Part shown: positions 7,137 through 16,173 of the stretch, one piece after another | How the letters are laid out: the number at the start of each line of letters is the position of its first letter | Position numbering within the stretch: the stretch's first letter is position 1 | From: a bacterium | GTDB taxonomy: Bacteria; SZUA-79; Acidulodesulfobacterales; Acidulodesulfobacteraceae | Direction: 5' to 3' | DNA: 21,293 nt | Assembly: GCA_021828445.1 (NCBI GenBank) | Contig: JAJZJD010000007.1 | Coordinates: forward strand, 1-21,293 | Position numbers and translations under genes: made by a program | The notes under the pieces: generated by a model | Seen by the model: the letters and a program-made list of their open reading frames with translations, nothing else | What the model was told of the DNA's origin: nothing | Database searches by the model: none

Positions 7137-7999
7137 ATAATAAAATATCCTATATCGTTACAGTATTTTTTAAGAGCATCTTTCCACTGCCTTAGTTCTA
7201 TATTATAATCCTCTTTAATCTTGGAGTTATTTAATACGCTGTAAACCGGCCTTTTGGCGGGTCTTACGAACTTATCCGAAACCACAGGCACAATTTCGCA
7301 ATTTGTCCTCTTGAATACGCTTACTATTTCAAGCGCAAATTTATACCATGAAGTATAACCCTCGTTAGTTAAGTGATAAATTTCATTTTTTGAGTTGTCT
7401 TTTATAATTATTTCGGATATAGCATAAGCCACGTCTTTAGTATATGTAGGACTTCCGAACTGGTCGTCCACGACCTCTATTTTTTTCTGGCTGTCCGCCG
7501 CTTTTAAAATCGTATTCACGAAATTTTTTCCATTCTTGCCGTATAGCCATGAGGTTCTTAATATTATATAGCTTGCGCCTGATTTTTTTAAAGCCTCCTC
7601 TCCTCTGAGTTTTGATAAGCCGTATTCGTTTATCGGGTTAGGCGCGTCGTCTTCGGTATAAGGCGTCTTCTTTGAGCCGTTAAACACGTAATCGGTGCTT
7701 ATATGTATTATTCTTGAACCTGTATTTAAAGCCGCGTCGGCTAAATTTTGCACTCCTACATTATTAACGGCATCGGCTTTTTCTTTTTCCGTCTCTGCCT
7801 CATCCACATTCGTGTACGCGGCACAGTTAATAATATAATCCGGCTTAAAACTACTCATAACTCCGTTGACCGCCTGAGCGTCGGCTATGTCTAAATTCTT
7901 GGAATTATAATTCTTAATAAGAAAATTTACCCCTTTAAGAGCGGAATTTACGTCTATGCCGAGCATACCGGTCGAACCGATAAGCGCAATTTTCAACAT
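7133..7999 (-). CDS. rfbD: dTDP-4-dehydrorhamnose reductase
   Basis: The last enzyme of dTDP-L-rhamnose synthesis: it reduces dTDP-4-dehydro-L-rhamnose with NAD(P)H. Rhamnose goes into LPS O-antigen or capsule. At 288 residues it has the usual length. The Rossmann fold starts with GSTGMLG (8-14). The short-chain dehydrogenase/reductase motifs are STDYVFNG (101-108) and the catalytic Y126-x3-K130 in YGLSK. SPTYTKDVA in the second half is typical of RmlD. GAGG at 8010-8007 lies 7 nt before the ATG and contains the TGA stop of rfbB (AGGTGAGG), so translation of the two genes is likely coupled. It is the last gene of the long series that starts at trpE; a promoter for the next gene overlaps its end. 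The partner enzymes RfbA and RfbC are not encoded in the window. Confidence 0.95.
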   Translation of the reverse strand: MLKIALIGSTGMLGIDVNSALKGVNFLIKNYNSKNLDIADAQAVNGVMSSFKPDYIINCAAYTNVDEAETEKEKADAVNNVGVQNLADAALNTGSRIIHISTDYVFNGSKKTPYTEDDAPNPINEYGLSKLRGEEALKKSGASYIILRTSWLYGKNGKNFVNTILKAADSQKKIEVVDDQFGSPTYTKDVAYAISEIIIKDNSKNEIYHLTNEGYTSWYKFALEIVSVFKRTNCEIVPVVSDKFVRPAKRPVYSVLNNSKIKEDYNIELRQWKDALKKYCNDIGYFII

Positions 8000-8008
8000 T
8001 ATAAAACC

Positions 8009-9016
8009 TCACCTGTTTTCATACATTTTTTTATAATATTCTTTGTAATCTCCCGATAATATTTCCCGCCACCAGCTTTCGTTTTTTATATACCAGCTTA
8101 TCGTGGAATCTATGCCTTTTTCTATATCATATTCTGGTAAAAATCCTGTTTCGGCGTTAATTTTGGAAAAGTCCATAGCATATCTTCTGTCATGCCCCTT
8201 CCTGTCTTTAACGTGTTTAATCAATGAATGAGGCTTATTAAGCTTATTTAATATATATCTAATTATATCGATATTTTCCGCTTCGGAGTTGCCGCCTATA
8301 TTATAAGCTTCTCCAAATTTTCCCTTTTCTAAAATTGAGCATATGCCTTTAACGTGGTCGGACACATGTATCCAGTCTCTTACGTTTTTTCCGTCCCCGT
8401 ATAGAGGTATATCTTTATCATTTAATGCATTGATTATAACTAAAGGCATCAATTTTTCGGGAAATTGGTACGGTCCATAATTATTTGAACACCTCGATAT
8501 TAAAACAGGCATATTGTAAGTGTGAAAAAACGACATAACAAGCATATCTGCGGCGGCTTTTGAAGCGGAATAAGGACTGCGGGGCGATAACGGCGTTTCT
8601 TCGCTGAATTTTCCGGAAGCGCCTAACGAACCGTAAACTTCGTCCGTGGAAATCTGAAGAAATTTCCCGACATTATGTTTCAAGGATAATTCCAGCAGGT
8701 TAAGGGTTCCCTCGACATTGGTTTTAATGAAAATCCCGGGGTCGGCGATAGACCTGTCAACATGGGATTCCGCCGCAAAATTAACCACGCAGTCTATCCT
8801 ATTTTCAAGAAAAACTTTCGACAATGCCGTTTTATCCGCGATATCCGCTTTGTAAAATTTATAATTCGTGGAATAATCCTCAAGGTTTTCAGGGTTTGCG
8901 GCGTAGGTTATCTTATCTGCGTTGATTATCTCAACGTCTTTTTGTTTATCTAAAACATGGCGGATAAAATTAGACCCTATAAAACCGAAACCGCCGGTTA
9001 CAAGATATGTTTTCAT
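8009..9016 (-). CDS. rfbB: dTDP-glucose 4,6-dehydratase
   Basis: An NAD+-dependent extended short-chain dehydrogenase that converts dTDP-D-glucose to dTDP-4-dehydro-6-deoxy-D-glucose, the second step to dTDP-rhamnose. It has 335 residues from the chosen ATG. Cofactor site GGFGFIGSN (8-16); catalytic T124-D125-E126 in STDEVYG; Y149-x3-K153 in YSASK; sugar-nucleotide region RCSNNYGPYQFPEKL. MKTYLVTGGFGFIG is the usual N-terminus, so ATG 9016 is preferred over a TTG three codons earlier that lies only 3 nt from GGAGG. It sits 9 bp upstream of rfbD and 52 bp downstream of lptD. That gap holds only a weak CCGG/CCGG hairpin, so read-through from lptD is plausible. Confidence 0.95.
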   Translation of the reverse strand: MKTYLVTGGFGFIGSNFIRHVLDKQKDVEIINADKITYAANPENLEDYSTNYKFYKADIADKTALSKVFLENRIDCVVNFAAESHVDRSIADPGIFIKTNVEGTLNLLELSLKHNVGKFLQISTDEVYGSLGASGKFSEETPLSPRSPYSASKAAADMLVMSFFHTYNMPVLISRCSNNYGPYQFPEKLMPLVIINALNDKDIPLYGDGKNVRDWIHVSDHVKGICSILEKGKFGEAYNIGGNSEAENIDIIRYILNKLNKPHSLIKHVKDRKGHDRRYAMDFSKINAETGFLPEYDIEKGIDSTISWYIKNESWWREILSGDYKEYYKKMYENR

Positions 9017-9028
9017 AAAAATCAAAAA

Positions 9029-9033
9029 CCTCC
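9029..9033 (-). promoter_or_regulatory. Ribosome binding site of rfbB
   Basis: GGAGG on the minus strand lies 12 nt before the ATG at 9016 and 3 nt before the in-frame TTG at 9025. Neither spacing is ideal. Family N-terminus length favours the ATG. Confidence 0.6.
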
Positions 9034-9068
9034 AAAATTTGACCGGCTGCTTAAACCGGCGTAATACT

Positions 9069-11312
9069 TTACAAGCCGTTGTTAAAACCGGGACCGCTCA
9101 TCGTTAAACCGGATGATCCGGCGTTAGGAGAAATCATATTGCCGAAGCCGTATGTTCCTATGCCTCTCAGTACCAAGCCGAAAGAAAACGCCCATTGGTG
9201 AAAATAAGGCAGATTCATATAATTGGCGATAAAACCTATACAGCCCGTCTGATAGTTTACGCCGATAGAATTAGATATATCTTTATGTACCGTCAAGTCT
9301 ATACTTTCGGTCGTATTGATGCTAAAACCGCCGATAATATTTAAATTAGCGGACAAACTGGTATAAGAAAGGGTATTTAAGCCGGTAATTACGGACGATG
9401 TCTGCGGAAAAAGATTTAAATTAGTAGAATTAAACATATTTAAAGCCGTGAGATACCCTTGAACATCGTTTATTTCGGTATATCCTATGCCGAAAGAATC
9501 TTTTCTGAAATCCGTAATTTGCGAGTTTACATTATAATCGTGAAATATATAGTTATAATCGTCGTAGCTTCCGTTCCCGAAAAAATACAGGTTGGAAATC
9601 GGGTGCACTTTGATTCTTGTAATAATATCCGAATTTGCGTTATCGTAATCAAAATAGTTTATCGGATTTATAAAATTGCCTGAAATAGAATGATATTGAT
9701 AGAGACTGAACCTTAGCAGGTTATTTGCTCCTTTATTTGTATAACCTTCGAGATTAAAATTAAGGCCGTATTTGAATGCGCTTTCCTGCGGAATATAATC
9801 CGTCTGGTCTATTAACGGAATGCCGGATTGATTAACCGGCCTGACAAGATTATAATTTACGTAAGGCGTTAAAAAAGCCAAGTAACCGCTATGATTTTTA
9901 GAAGAAACGGCGTAATCATTAAACAGGGTCGTATTGTCGTTTAACGAAGCGTAATATACCTGCCTGTTCTTGTCGGTAGAAGAAATATCCGTATATCCGT
10001 CCGTAATATTAAAATAACCCGTATCCCTGATTCCCGCTCTGGGAGTTATATGGATACCCTTTATAAGGCTCAGCGGCATATATACCTGCGGATATATATC
10101 TAATCTTTCATCGTTCAGATATGCGGGACTCCTGAAAACATCGAACGAGGAATGCAAATTGAAATATAAAGGGCTGTTTAAAAAATCTCCGAGTTCCGAT
10201 TGTCCGTCCAGCGAAAAAGCCGGATATTCGTCAACCGTGGCATAATTCGGAATAAATAAGTTATCTAACCTGAGAAAGTTCATCCTTGCGGAATAGCCGT
10301 CAGAATCGTAAGTCGCCGAAAAATTTGAAGACAATCTGTTTTTTGTCATCTGATAAATGCTGGTAGAAAAATCGGCATAAAAAGAATTATCCGATGGAAT
10401 ATTTAAGTTTGTTTTAACCGCCAGATTACCGAAAAAATCCATATTATGCGAAAACAAAAGATACCTTGTTAAATTAGGCGTCATTAAAAAGCTTTTAGGG
10501 TTATTTTCTTCATGCATATAAAATCCGTAAATAGAGCCGTGCGAATAAGGATTTAGGCTGTATCTATATTTCAGCGAATTTCCGTAGCCTAAATAACTGT
10601 AATAATTGAAATTATAAGTCAAATCCTGAGATCTGCCGAGATCAAAATAATAACCCTCTCCAGCTTGATAACCGGTAAGGGAACTGTATCCCATCGTAGG
10701 TATTAAAAGCCCCGAGGATTTCTTATCTTTAATAGGGGTCACCATAATAGGAAAATATAGAATAGGAACATTATGGATATAAAAAATAGAGTTAAAGGAA
10801 TAGGCATAACTCCCCTCATATATATCCGAGAAAGACGAATACAATTTCCACGAGGGCGGGGTTCTTTTGCACGACGTCAAGTAGCCGTCTTTCACCTGAT
10901 AAAAACCTTTGCCCTTATGGTAAATTTTATCGCCGTAAACGTAAATGCTTTTATCCAAATAATGTATATGGGAATTATAAATGGTTCCTATTCTGTTTTT
11001 TAAATATACTTTGAGTTTTTTAGCTTTAGTAATCGTTCCTTTTGAATTTACGATAACGTTTCCGGTAGCAACGGCATAATCCGTTTTGTAGAAATAAACC
11101 ACTTTATCCGCTTTTAAGGTAAATTTTTTACGCGTTATTATTACTTTTCCGGTAAAAATATAGGTGTGATTATTCTTATTATAAACTACTTTGTCCGCCA
11201 GAATATGTATGGGAATAGTTTCTGATTCCAGCGCATATGAAATTTTAACGTCTAAGACGTTTAAGGAACATAAAACTGCCAAAACGAAGAGGACAAGCGA
11301 AATTTTTTTCAT
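9069..11312 (-). CDS. lptD: LptD, LPS-assembly outer-membrane protein
   Basis: The beta-barrel protein that, with lipoprotein LptE, inserts LPS into the outer leaflet of the outer membrane. It has 747 residues from ATG 11312. A signal peptide (1-27, cleavage after SYA) is followed by a periplasmic OstA/LptA-like beta-jellyroll (about 30-140, repeated ADKVVY-type strands). Next comes the conserved LptD region with GYLTSC (C148), PSWKLYSS, and NVPILYFPIMVTPIKD...SSGLLIP, then a long barrel rich in alternating aromatic strands. The C-terminal tail is Gly-rich. A TTG six codons upstream (11330) overlaps the folC stop as TTGA and is an alternative start; ATG 11312 gives the cleaner signal peptide. 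Neither has a Shine-Dalgarno sequence, so coupling to folC is likely. It lies between folC and the rhamnose genes, a sensible link to LPS. Confidence 0.92.
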   Translation of the reverse strand: MKKISLVLFVLAVLCSLNVLDVKISYALESETIPIHILADKVVYNKNNHTYIFTGKVIITRKKFTLKADKVVYFYKTDYAVATGNVIVNSKGTITKAKKLKVYLKNRIGTIYNSHIHYLDKSIYVYGDKIYHKGKGFYQVKDGYLTSCKRTPPSWKLYSSFSDIYEGSYAYSFNSIFYIHNVPILYFPIMVTPIKDKKSSGLLIPTMGYSSLTGYQAGEGYYFDLGRSQDLTYNFNYYSYLGYGNSLKYRYSLNPYSHGSIYGFYMHEENNPKSFLMTPNLTRYLLFSHNMDFFGNLAVKTNLNIPSDNSFYADFSTSIYQMTKNRLSSNFSATYDSDGYSARMNFLRLDNLFIPNYATVDEYPAFSLDGQSELGDFLNSPLYFNLHSSFDVFRSPAYLNDERLDIYPQVYMPLSLIKGIHITPRAGIRDTGYFNITDGYTDISSTDKNRQVYYASLNDNTTLFNDYAVSSKNHSGYLAFLTPYVNYNLVRPVNQSGIPLIDQTDYIPQESAFKYGLNFNLEGYTNKGANNLLRFSLYQYHSISGNFINPINYFDYDNANSDIITRIKVHPISNLYFFGNGSYDDYNYIFHDYNVNSQITDFRKDSFGIGYTEINDVQGYLTALNMFNSTNLNLFPQTSSVITGLNTLSYTSLSANLNIIGGFSINTTESIDLTVHKDISNSIGVNYQTGCIGFIANYMNLPYFHQWAFSFGLVLRGIGTYGFGNMISPNAGSSGLTMSGPGFNNGL

Positions 11313-11326
11313 GAATTTAAACGCGA

Positions 11327-12631
11327 TCAATTTATAATGGTTTTTTTAAATTCCCCTATGAGATATAAAGAGCCGCAGACAAGTATCGCATCGTCTTTTT
11401 TTTTGCTCTCTGCCGCCTTTTCCAAAGCATCTTTTATATTATCTGCCGTAAAAACTTTTTTAAAATAATGATTTTGCAAAGAAAGCTCTTTTAAATCGTT
11501 CGCATCCAGCGCTCTGTCGTTATTTAAACCGGCAAATATGATTTCCCCCTCTAAAGCCGAAAGTCTTTTTAAAATTGTTTTATAATCTTTATCCTTCATA
11601 ACCGCAAAGATAATTATAAAATTTTTTTTCTTAAAAAATTTTTGCAGCGAAATAACAAGATTTTTAATTCCGTCCGGATTATGGGCGCCGTCTAAAACGA
11701 CATCGCGGTTCTTATACTTGATTATTTCAAAACGTCCCTCATTTTTAAATTTTAATATTCCGCTTCGTACTAAATTATCGTTTAGATTTAATTTCAGGCT
11801 CTTTTTGTAATACATATAGAGAATTTCTATAGATAAAAGCCCGAGTTTTAAATTATATTTCTGATACGAAGCAAGGTTAGGTAATTTTATATTTTTTATT
11901 TCCGTATTCAGTCCTTTGTAATTATATAAATCGCCCTTTTTGAATAATTTAACGTCGTTCGAAGAAAAATATCCGGCATTTAAACTTAAAGCGTAATTCT
12001 TTATTATGCCGGCTATTTTGTTTTTTTTCTCTCCGCAAACGGCAACGGAATTTCTTTTAATTATGCCTGCCTTTTCAAGCGCAATTTTTCTAAGAGAACT
12101 GCCCAATATGTCTTCGTGGTCCATAGATATATTGGTAATTACGGACAGAAGCGGCTTCTTTATTATGCCGGTAGCATCCAACCTCCCCCCTAAACCTGTT
12201 TCTATAACGGCTACGTCAACCTTTTTTTCGAAAAAATAGAGAAAGCATATCGCCGTAGTTAGCTCAAAAAAAGACGGAGCGCCTAATTTTTTAAAATCAT
12301 CTTTTTCGGAAATTATTTTATCGAAAAAATTATTCAGCCTTTCCATGTCGTTATCGCTTATTTTCTCTCCGCCGACAACTATTCTTTCGGAAAAAGTTAT
12401 TAAATGTGGAGAAGTGTACAGCCCGACATTTAAGCTGTGCTCTTCTAAAATATTATAAATAAACCTGCTTACCGACCCTTTTCCGTTTGTTCCGGCTATA
12501 TGCACCGTTTTTAACTTATCCTGCGGATTACCCGCATACCGCATTAACGCCCTTATTCTTTCAAGACCGAAATTCATGGAAAAACCGTTTAAACCGTATG
12601 CCGCATCTAATCTGCTAATCGGCTTACTCAT
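11327..12631 (-). CDS. folC: Folylpolyglutamate synthase / dihydrofolate synthase
   Basis: A cytosolic Mur-ligase-family enzyme of 434 residues that uses ATP to join glutamate to dihydropteroate and/or to extend folate polyglutamate tails. The P-loop is GTNGKGSVS (47-55). Other family marks are the central VIETGLGGRLDATG segment, which includes the GGRLDAT motif, SMDHEDILG, the DGAHNPDG motif and a C-terminal Rossmann-like ligase domain. No Shine-Dalgarno sequence is seen; the ATG sits inside the end of accD (8-nt overlap, ATGAGTAA), so its translation probably depends on accD. The stop overlaps a possible TTG start of lptD. The accD-folC pair downstream of trpA is known from Geobacter-type genomes. 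Whether both activities are present cannot be told from the sequence alone. Confidence 0.95.
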   Translation of the reverse strand: MSKPISRLDAAYGLNGFSMNFGLERIRALMRYAGNPQDKLKTVHIAGTNGKGSVSRFIYNILEEHSLNVGLYTSPHLITFSERIVVGGEKISDNDMERLNNFFDKIISEKDDFKKLGAPSFFELTTAICFLYFFEKKVDVAVIETGLGGRLDATGIIKKPLLSVITNISMDHEDILGSSLRKIALEKAGIIKRNSVAVCGEKKNKIAGIIKNYALSLNAGYFSSNDVKLFKKGDLYNYKGLNTEIKNIKLPNLASYQKYNLKLGLLSIEILYMYYKKSLKLNLNDNLVRSGILKFKNEGRFEIIKYKNRDVVLDGAHNPDGIKNLVISLQKFFKKKNFIIIFAVMKDKDYKTILKRLSALEGEIIFAGLNNDRALDANDLKELSLQNHYFKKVFTADNIKDALEKAAESKKKDDAILVCGSLYLIGEFKKTIIN

Positions 12632-13463
12632 TGGTAAAAAGAAGCAGCAAATTTTTTAAAACATCCTTTAAATCTTTCCTTTCTACTATCATATCTATCA
12701 TTCCATGTTCCAATAAGTATTCCGACCTTTGAAATCCTTCCGGAAGATTTTGATGGATAGTTTTTTCTATTACCCTTGGACCGGCAAACCCTATAAGTGC
12801 CTTAGGTTCTGCAATTATAACGTCGCCTATCGTCGCAAAACTTGCCGATACCCCCCCGGTAGTAGGATCGGTCAGGACAGATATATACGGCATCCCCGTC
12901 ATGTTAAATTCTGAAACAAGCGCTACGGTTTTAGACATCTGCATAAGAGAATAAATTCCTTCCTGCATTCTTGCGCCGCCGGAAGACGAAAAAATTATTA
13001 CCGGTAACTTATTTTCAATGGCATATTCAAACGTCTTTGCAATTTTTTCCCCCGCAACCCTTCCCATCGAGCCGCCCATAAAATTAAAATCGAAAATGGA
13101 AGATGCAACCGTTAGTCCATGTATCTTTCCTTCTCCTGCAACTACCGCATCGGAAAGTCCCGTTTTCTCGGCGTCTTCTTTTAACCTGTCTTTATACTTT
13201 TTAGTATCGGTAAAATTTAATACGTCGGTAGGTTTGATATCATGAAAAAGTTCTTTGAAACTGCCTTCATCGAATATTATTTCTATTCTTCTAAGCGCCT
13301 TAAGCCTGAAATGATAATTGCATTTTGGACAAACTTCAAGATTTCTTTCCAATTCCTTTTTATATATAATTTCGCTGCAACTCGGGCATTTAATCCATAG
13401 CCCTTCCGGTATGGACGGTTTTGCCTGTTCCTTTTTGCCGTTTTTTGATTTAAATAAAAGCAT
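12624..13463 (-). CDS. accD: Acetyl-CoA carboxylase carboxyltransferase beta subunit
   Basis: The beta half of the carboxyltransferase that moves CO2 from biotin carboxyl carrier protein to acetyl-CoA, giving malonyl-CoA for fatty-acid synthesis; it works as a heterotetramer with AccA, which is not encoded here. It has 279 residues. An N-terminal zinc ribbon has C26-x2-C29 and C45-x2-C48. The crotonase-fold domain follows, with SSSGGARMQEG, SVLTDPTTGGVSASFA and EPKALIGFAGPRVIE, all classic AccD segments. It starts 16 bp after trpA with an A/T-only leader and no Shine-Dalgarno sequence, and overlaps folC by 8 nt. It therefore looks like a true member of the trp transcription unit. Confidence 0.97.
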   Translation of the reverse strand: MLLFKSKNGKKEQAKPSIPEGLWIKCPSCSEIIYKKELERNLEVCPKCNYHFRLKALRRIEIIFDEGSFKELFHDIKPTDVLNFTDTKKYKDRLKEDAEKTGLSDAVVAGEGKIHGLTVASSIFDFNFMGGSMGRVAGEKIAKTFEYAIENKLPVIIFSSSGGARMQEGIYSLMQMSKTVALVSEFNMTGMPYISVLTDPTTGGVSASFATIGDVIIAEPKALIGFAGPRVIEKTIHQNLPEGFQRSEYLLEHGMIDMIVERKDLKDVLKNLLLLFTNE

Positions 13464-13479
13464 ATATTATTATATTTAT

Positions 13480-14280
13480 TTATAAGTTTGATTTTATATC
13501 GAATGAAAATTCGGCTATCCTTCGGATTATCGCCGGTTTATCGTTAATGTCGTCCTCTATAAATTGAATTATTTTTGAACCTATTATTACGGCATCCGCG
13601 CATTTTCCGATATCTCTTGCCTGTTCTTTGGAAGATATGCCGAAGCCTACCCCCACCGGTATAGAGCTTATCTCCTTAATTTCTTTAACCTTTGATTTAA
13701 TTGTTTCCGGAAGGCCTTTTCTTGCTCCGGTAACTCCGGTAACGCTGACGTAATATACAAAACCTTTAGCATATGATAATATCCGCTTCATCCTTTCATT
13801 ACCCGTCGTAGGGGCTATCAGATAAATCTGGTATATATTTTTATCTTGGATAGATCTTGTTAATTCCGCGCTCTCTTCAGGGGGCAGATCGACGACCAAA
13901 ATACCGTCTATTCCTGCGTTTTTAGCCCCTTCGGCAAATTTTTCGCCGAGTACGAAAACGGGGTTATAATATGTAAAAAGAATCACCGGAATGTCCCTAT
14001 AAGCTTTGAGCTTTTTTATAAAACTAAAAGCGTCTTCCATCGAGATTTTCCTCTTCAATGCCCTTTCGTAAGACTTTTGTATAACTTTGCCGTCTGCCAT
14101 GGGATCCGAAAAGGGAAAACCCAGCTCTATAATATCCGCCCCGTTTTTTATCAAAGTTTTTGCTATTTCCAGAGAGGTATCGATATCGGGGTCGCCTATA
14201 GATATAAACGGTATAAAAGCCGTTTTATTTTCAGTTTTTAATCTATTAAATACGGTATCTATTTTGTTCTCTTTTGACAT
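13480..14280 (-). CDS. trpA: Tryptophan synthase alpha subunit
   Basis: A TIM-barrel enzyme of 266 residues that splits indole-3-glycerol phosphate into glyceraldehyde-3-phosphate and indole; indole passes through a tunnel to TrpB. The catalytic acids E52 (in IELGFPFSDP) and D63 (in MADG) match E49 and D60 of the E. coli enzyme with the same spacing. PFISIGDPD (24-32) is a mild variant of the usual P-F-I-T-A-G-D-P. GVGFGIS near the end is the phosphate-binding loop region. It starts 16 bp after trpB with an A/T-only leader and no Shine-Dalgarno sequence. Confidence 0.97.
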   Translation of the reverse strand: MSKENKIDTVFNRLKTENKTAFIPFISIGDPDIDTSLEIAKTLIKNGADIIELGFPFSDPMADGKVIQKSYERALKRKISMEDAFSFIKKLKAYRDIPVILFTYYNPVFVLGEKFAEGAKNAGIDGILVVDLPPEESAELTRSIQDKNIYQIYLIAPTTGNERMKRILSYAKGFVYYVSVTGVTGARKGLPETIKSKVKEIKEISSIPVGVGFGISSKEQARDIGKCADAVIIGSKIIQFIEDDINDKPAIIRRIAEFSFDIKSNL

Positions 14281-14296
14281 TTTTATTATTTTATTT

Positions 14297-15481
14297 TTAT
14301 AATTTTTTATTAGTATTCGACGAAAGATACTCCGAAATCGTATGCATATCTTTATCTCCCCTGCCTGAAAGATTAATGACGACGGTTTTCCCTTTTATTT
14401 CTTTTTTTATTTTTTCTAAATATGCAACGGCATGGGAACTTTCCAAAGCAGGAATAATGCCTTCAAGCCTGCATAATTTTTGAAAAGCCCATACGGCTTC
14501 GTCATCCGTTACGCTGGCAAATATAATCCTTTTTTTATCGGCGAAATAGCTGTGTTCCGGGCCTATACCGGGATAGTCGAGTCCCGCGGCGATAGAATGG
14601 GCATCGGCAATTCTGCCGAACTCATCCTGAAGCAGATAAGTTTTGTTTCCGTGCAAAACCCCGGGCGCGCCTCCCGAAATGGAAGCGGCGTGCATTCCCG
14701 TTTCTATTCCGCAACCTCCGGCTTCTACGCCGTACATTTTAACCTGAGGGTATTTAAAAAATGGGTAAAATAGCCCTATGGCATTACTGCCGCCTCCGAC
14801 GCATGCTATTAAAATATCCGGCAGTTTTTTAAGCTGTTTCAGAACTTCTTTTCCTATAACGGATTGAAAATCTCTGACTATTAAAGGATAAGGGTGAGGA
14901 CCGGCAACCGTCCCTATCATATAATACGTAGTTTTAATATTTGTAATCCAGTCTCTCAATGCTTCATTCATGGCGTCTTTCAGAGTCTGAGAACCTGATT
15001 CCACGGGATTGACTTTCGCTCCGAGAAGTTCCATCCTGAAAACATTTTGTTTCTGTCTTTCTACGTCTTTTTTGCCCATAAATACTTCACACTCTAAGTT
15101 GAATAAGGCGCAAACGGTAGCCGTAGCGACGCCGTGCTGTCCCGCCCCCGTTTCGGCGATAATACGCCTTTTCCCCATCTTCACGGCAAGCAATGCCTGC
15201 CCTATAGTATTGTTTATTTTATGGGCTCCGGTATGGTTTAAGTCTTCCCGTTTAAGAAATATATCGGACTTATAAATATCGGAAAGTCTTTTCGCGAAAT
15301 ACAGAGGGCTTGGTCTGCCTACGTAATTTTTCAGGTAATAATTAAATTCTTTTATAAATTCCTTATCGTTTCTTATTTTTTTATAAAATTGCTCCAGTTC
15401 AATGACGGCGGGCATTAATGTTTCGGAAATATATCTTCCGCCGTATTCACCGAAATGACCATTATTATCAGGCAGTTGCAT
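14297..15481 (-). CDS. trpB: Tryptophan synthase beta subunit
   Basis: The pyridoxal-phosphate enzyme that joins indole and L-serine to form L-tryptophan, as the partner of TrpA. It has 394 residues, and the N-terminal GHFGEYGGRYISETLMPA marks the TrpB1 type that works with TrpA. The PLP lysine is K88 in HTGAHKINN. E110 in AETGAGQHG matches the catalytic Glu109 of the E. coli/Salmonella enzyme. GGGSNA binds the cofactor phosphate. AGGAG (15494-15490) lies 8 nt before the ATG, one of the few good Shine-Dalgarno sequences in this operon. The start overlaps the end of trpF by 14 nt. Confidence 0.98.
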   Translation of the reverse strand: MQLPDNNGHFGEYGGRYISETLMPAVIELEQFYKKIRNDKEFIKEFNYYLKNYVGRPSPLYFAKRLSDIYKSDIFLKREDLNHTGAHKINNTIGQALLAVKMGKRRIIAETGAGQHGVATATVCALFNLECEVFMGKKDVERQKQNVFRMELLGAKVNPVESGSQTLKDAMNEALRDWITNIKTTYYMIGTVAGPHPYPLIVRDFQSVIGKEVLKQLKKLPDILIACVGGGSNAIGLFYPFFKYPQVKMYGVEAGGCGIETGMHAASISGGAPGVLHGNKTYLLQDEFGRIADAHSIAAGLDYPGIGPEHSYFADKKRIIFASVTDDEAVWAFQKLCRLEGIIPALESSHAVAYLEKIKKEIKGKTVVINLSGRGDKDMHTISEYLSSNTNKKL

Positions 15482-16160
15482 TTGAAGCTCTCCTAAAATT
15501 TTTAAAAAATAACGCCATCTTATCGTAATTCTTTTTCCCCGGTAAATCTTCTATTTTTGAAGAAAGATCTATTCCGTAAGGCTTAATGGATTTAATTATA
15601 TATTCTATATTATCATGCCCTATACCGCCCGCTAAAATTAAATCGCCGGCGTTTAAATTCTTCATTATATTCAAATTGACCTGCACGCCTGTTCCTCCGT
15701 AAGCGCCCTCACCCGCAAACGCATCTATGAGAACATTAACGCCTGCTTCCTTGTATCTATAAATTATGTCTAAATCCGCCTCTTCTTTAACATGTACCGC
15801 TTTTAAAATTAGATTTTTATCTATACCCGATTCTTCTATATATTCTAACGATTCGTTCCCCGACAGCTGAATTATATCGATATCGGTATCTCTTGCTATT
15901 TTTTTAATTTTTTCCGTATCCTCGTTTACAAAAACTCCGGTAATGATAATATTTTTTTTAACGGATAAGAAATTTTTTACATTTTTACCGGCCGTTTTCC
16001 TAAGTTCCTTTATAATTCCTTTTGCAGTTTCAGGAGAGATATACCTTTTTGATTTTTCATAAAAAATAAAACCTAGCGTATCGGCGCCCAGCTCTAAGGC
16101 ATTATGAGCGTCATCTACGTTAGTTATACCGCATATTTTAATCTTTGGAATATCGGACAT
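15468..16160 (-). CDS. trpF: Phosphoribosylanthranilate isomerase
   Basis: A TIM-barrel isomerase of 230 residues that turns N-(5-phosphoribosyl)anthranilate into its carboxyphenylamino-deoxyribulose phosphate form. The general base is C10 in KICGIT and the general acid is D146 in LIDAF. The phosphate loop LAGGIG lies at 176-181. The C-terminal motif, usually D-x-S-S-G-V-E, reads DLSSKIED (198-205), a small departure. The protein is not fused to TrpC, unlike in enterobacteria. It follows trpC by 13 bp without a Shine-Dalgarno sequence and overlaps trpB by 14 nt. Confidence 0.95.
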   Translation of the reverse strand: MSDIPKIKICGITNVDDAHNALELGADTLGFIFYEKSKRYISPETAKGIIKELRKTAGKNVKNFLSVKKNIIITGVFVNEDTEKIKKIARDTDIDIIQLSGNESLEYIEESGIDKNLILKAVHVKEEADLDIIYRYKEAGVNVLIDAFAGEGAYGGTGVQVNLNIMKNLNAGDLILAGGIGHDNIEYIIKSIKPYGIDLSSKIEDLPGKKNYDKMALFFKNFRRASNATA

Positions 16161-16173
16161 TAAAATTTTAAAT

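Noticed and set aside
9034..9062. GC-rich CCGG...CCGG hairpin between lptD and rfbB as a terminator
   Set aside because: The stem is only 4-5 bp and lacks a proper T run; the two GCCGGT copies are mainly a direct repeat.
13321..13400. CxxC...CxxC in accD as a sign of a separate zinc protein or toxin-antitoxin gene
   Set aside because: It is the normal N-terminal zinc ribbon of AccD, continuous with the carboxyltransferase domain.
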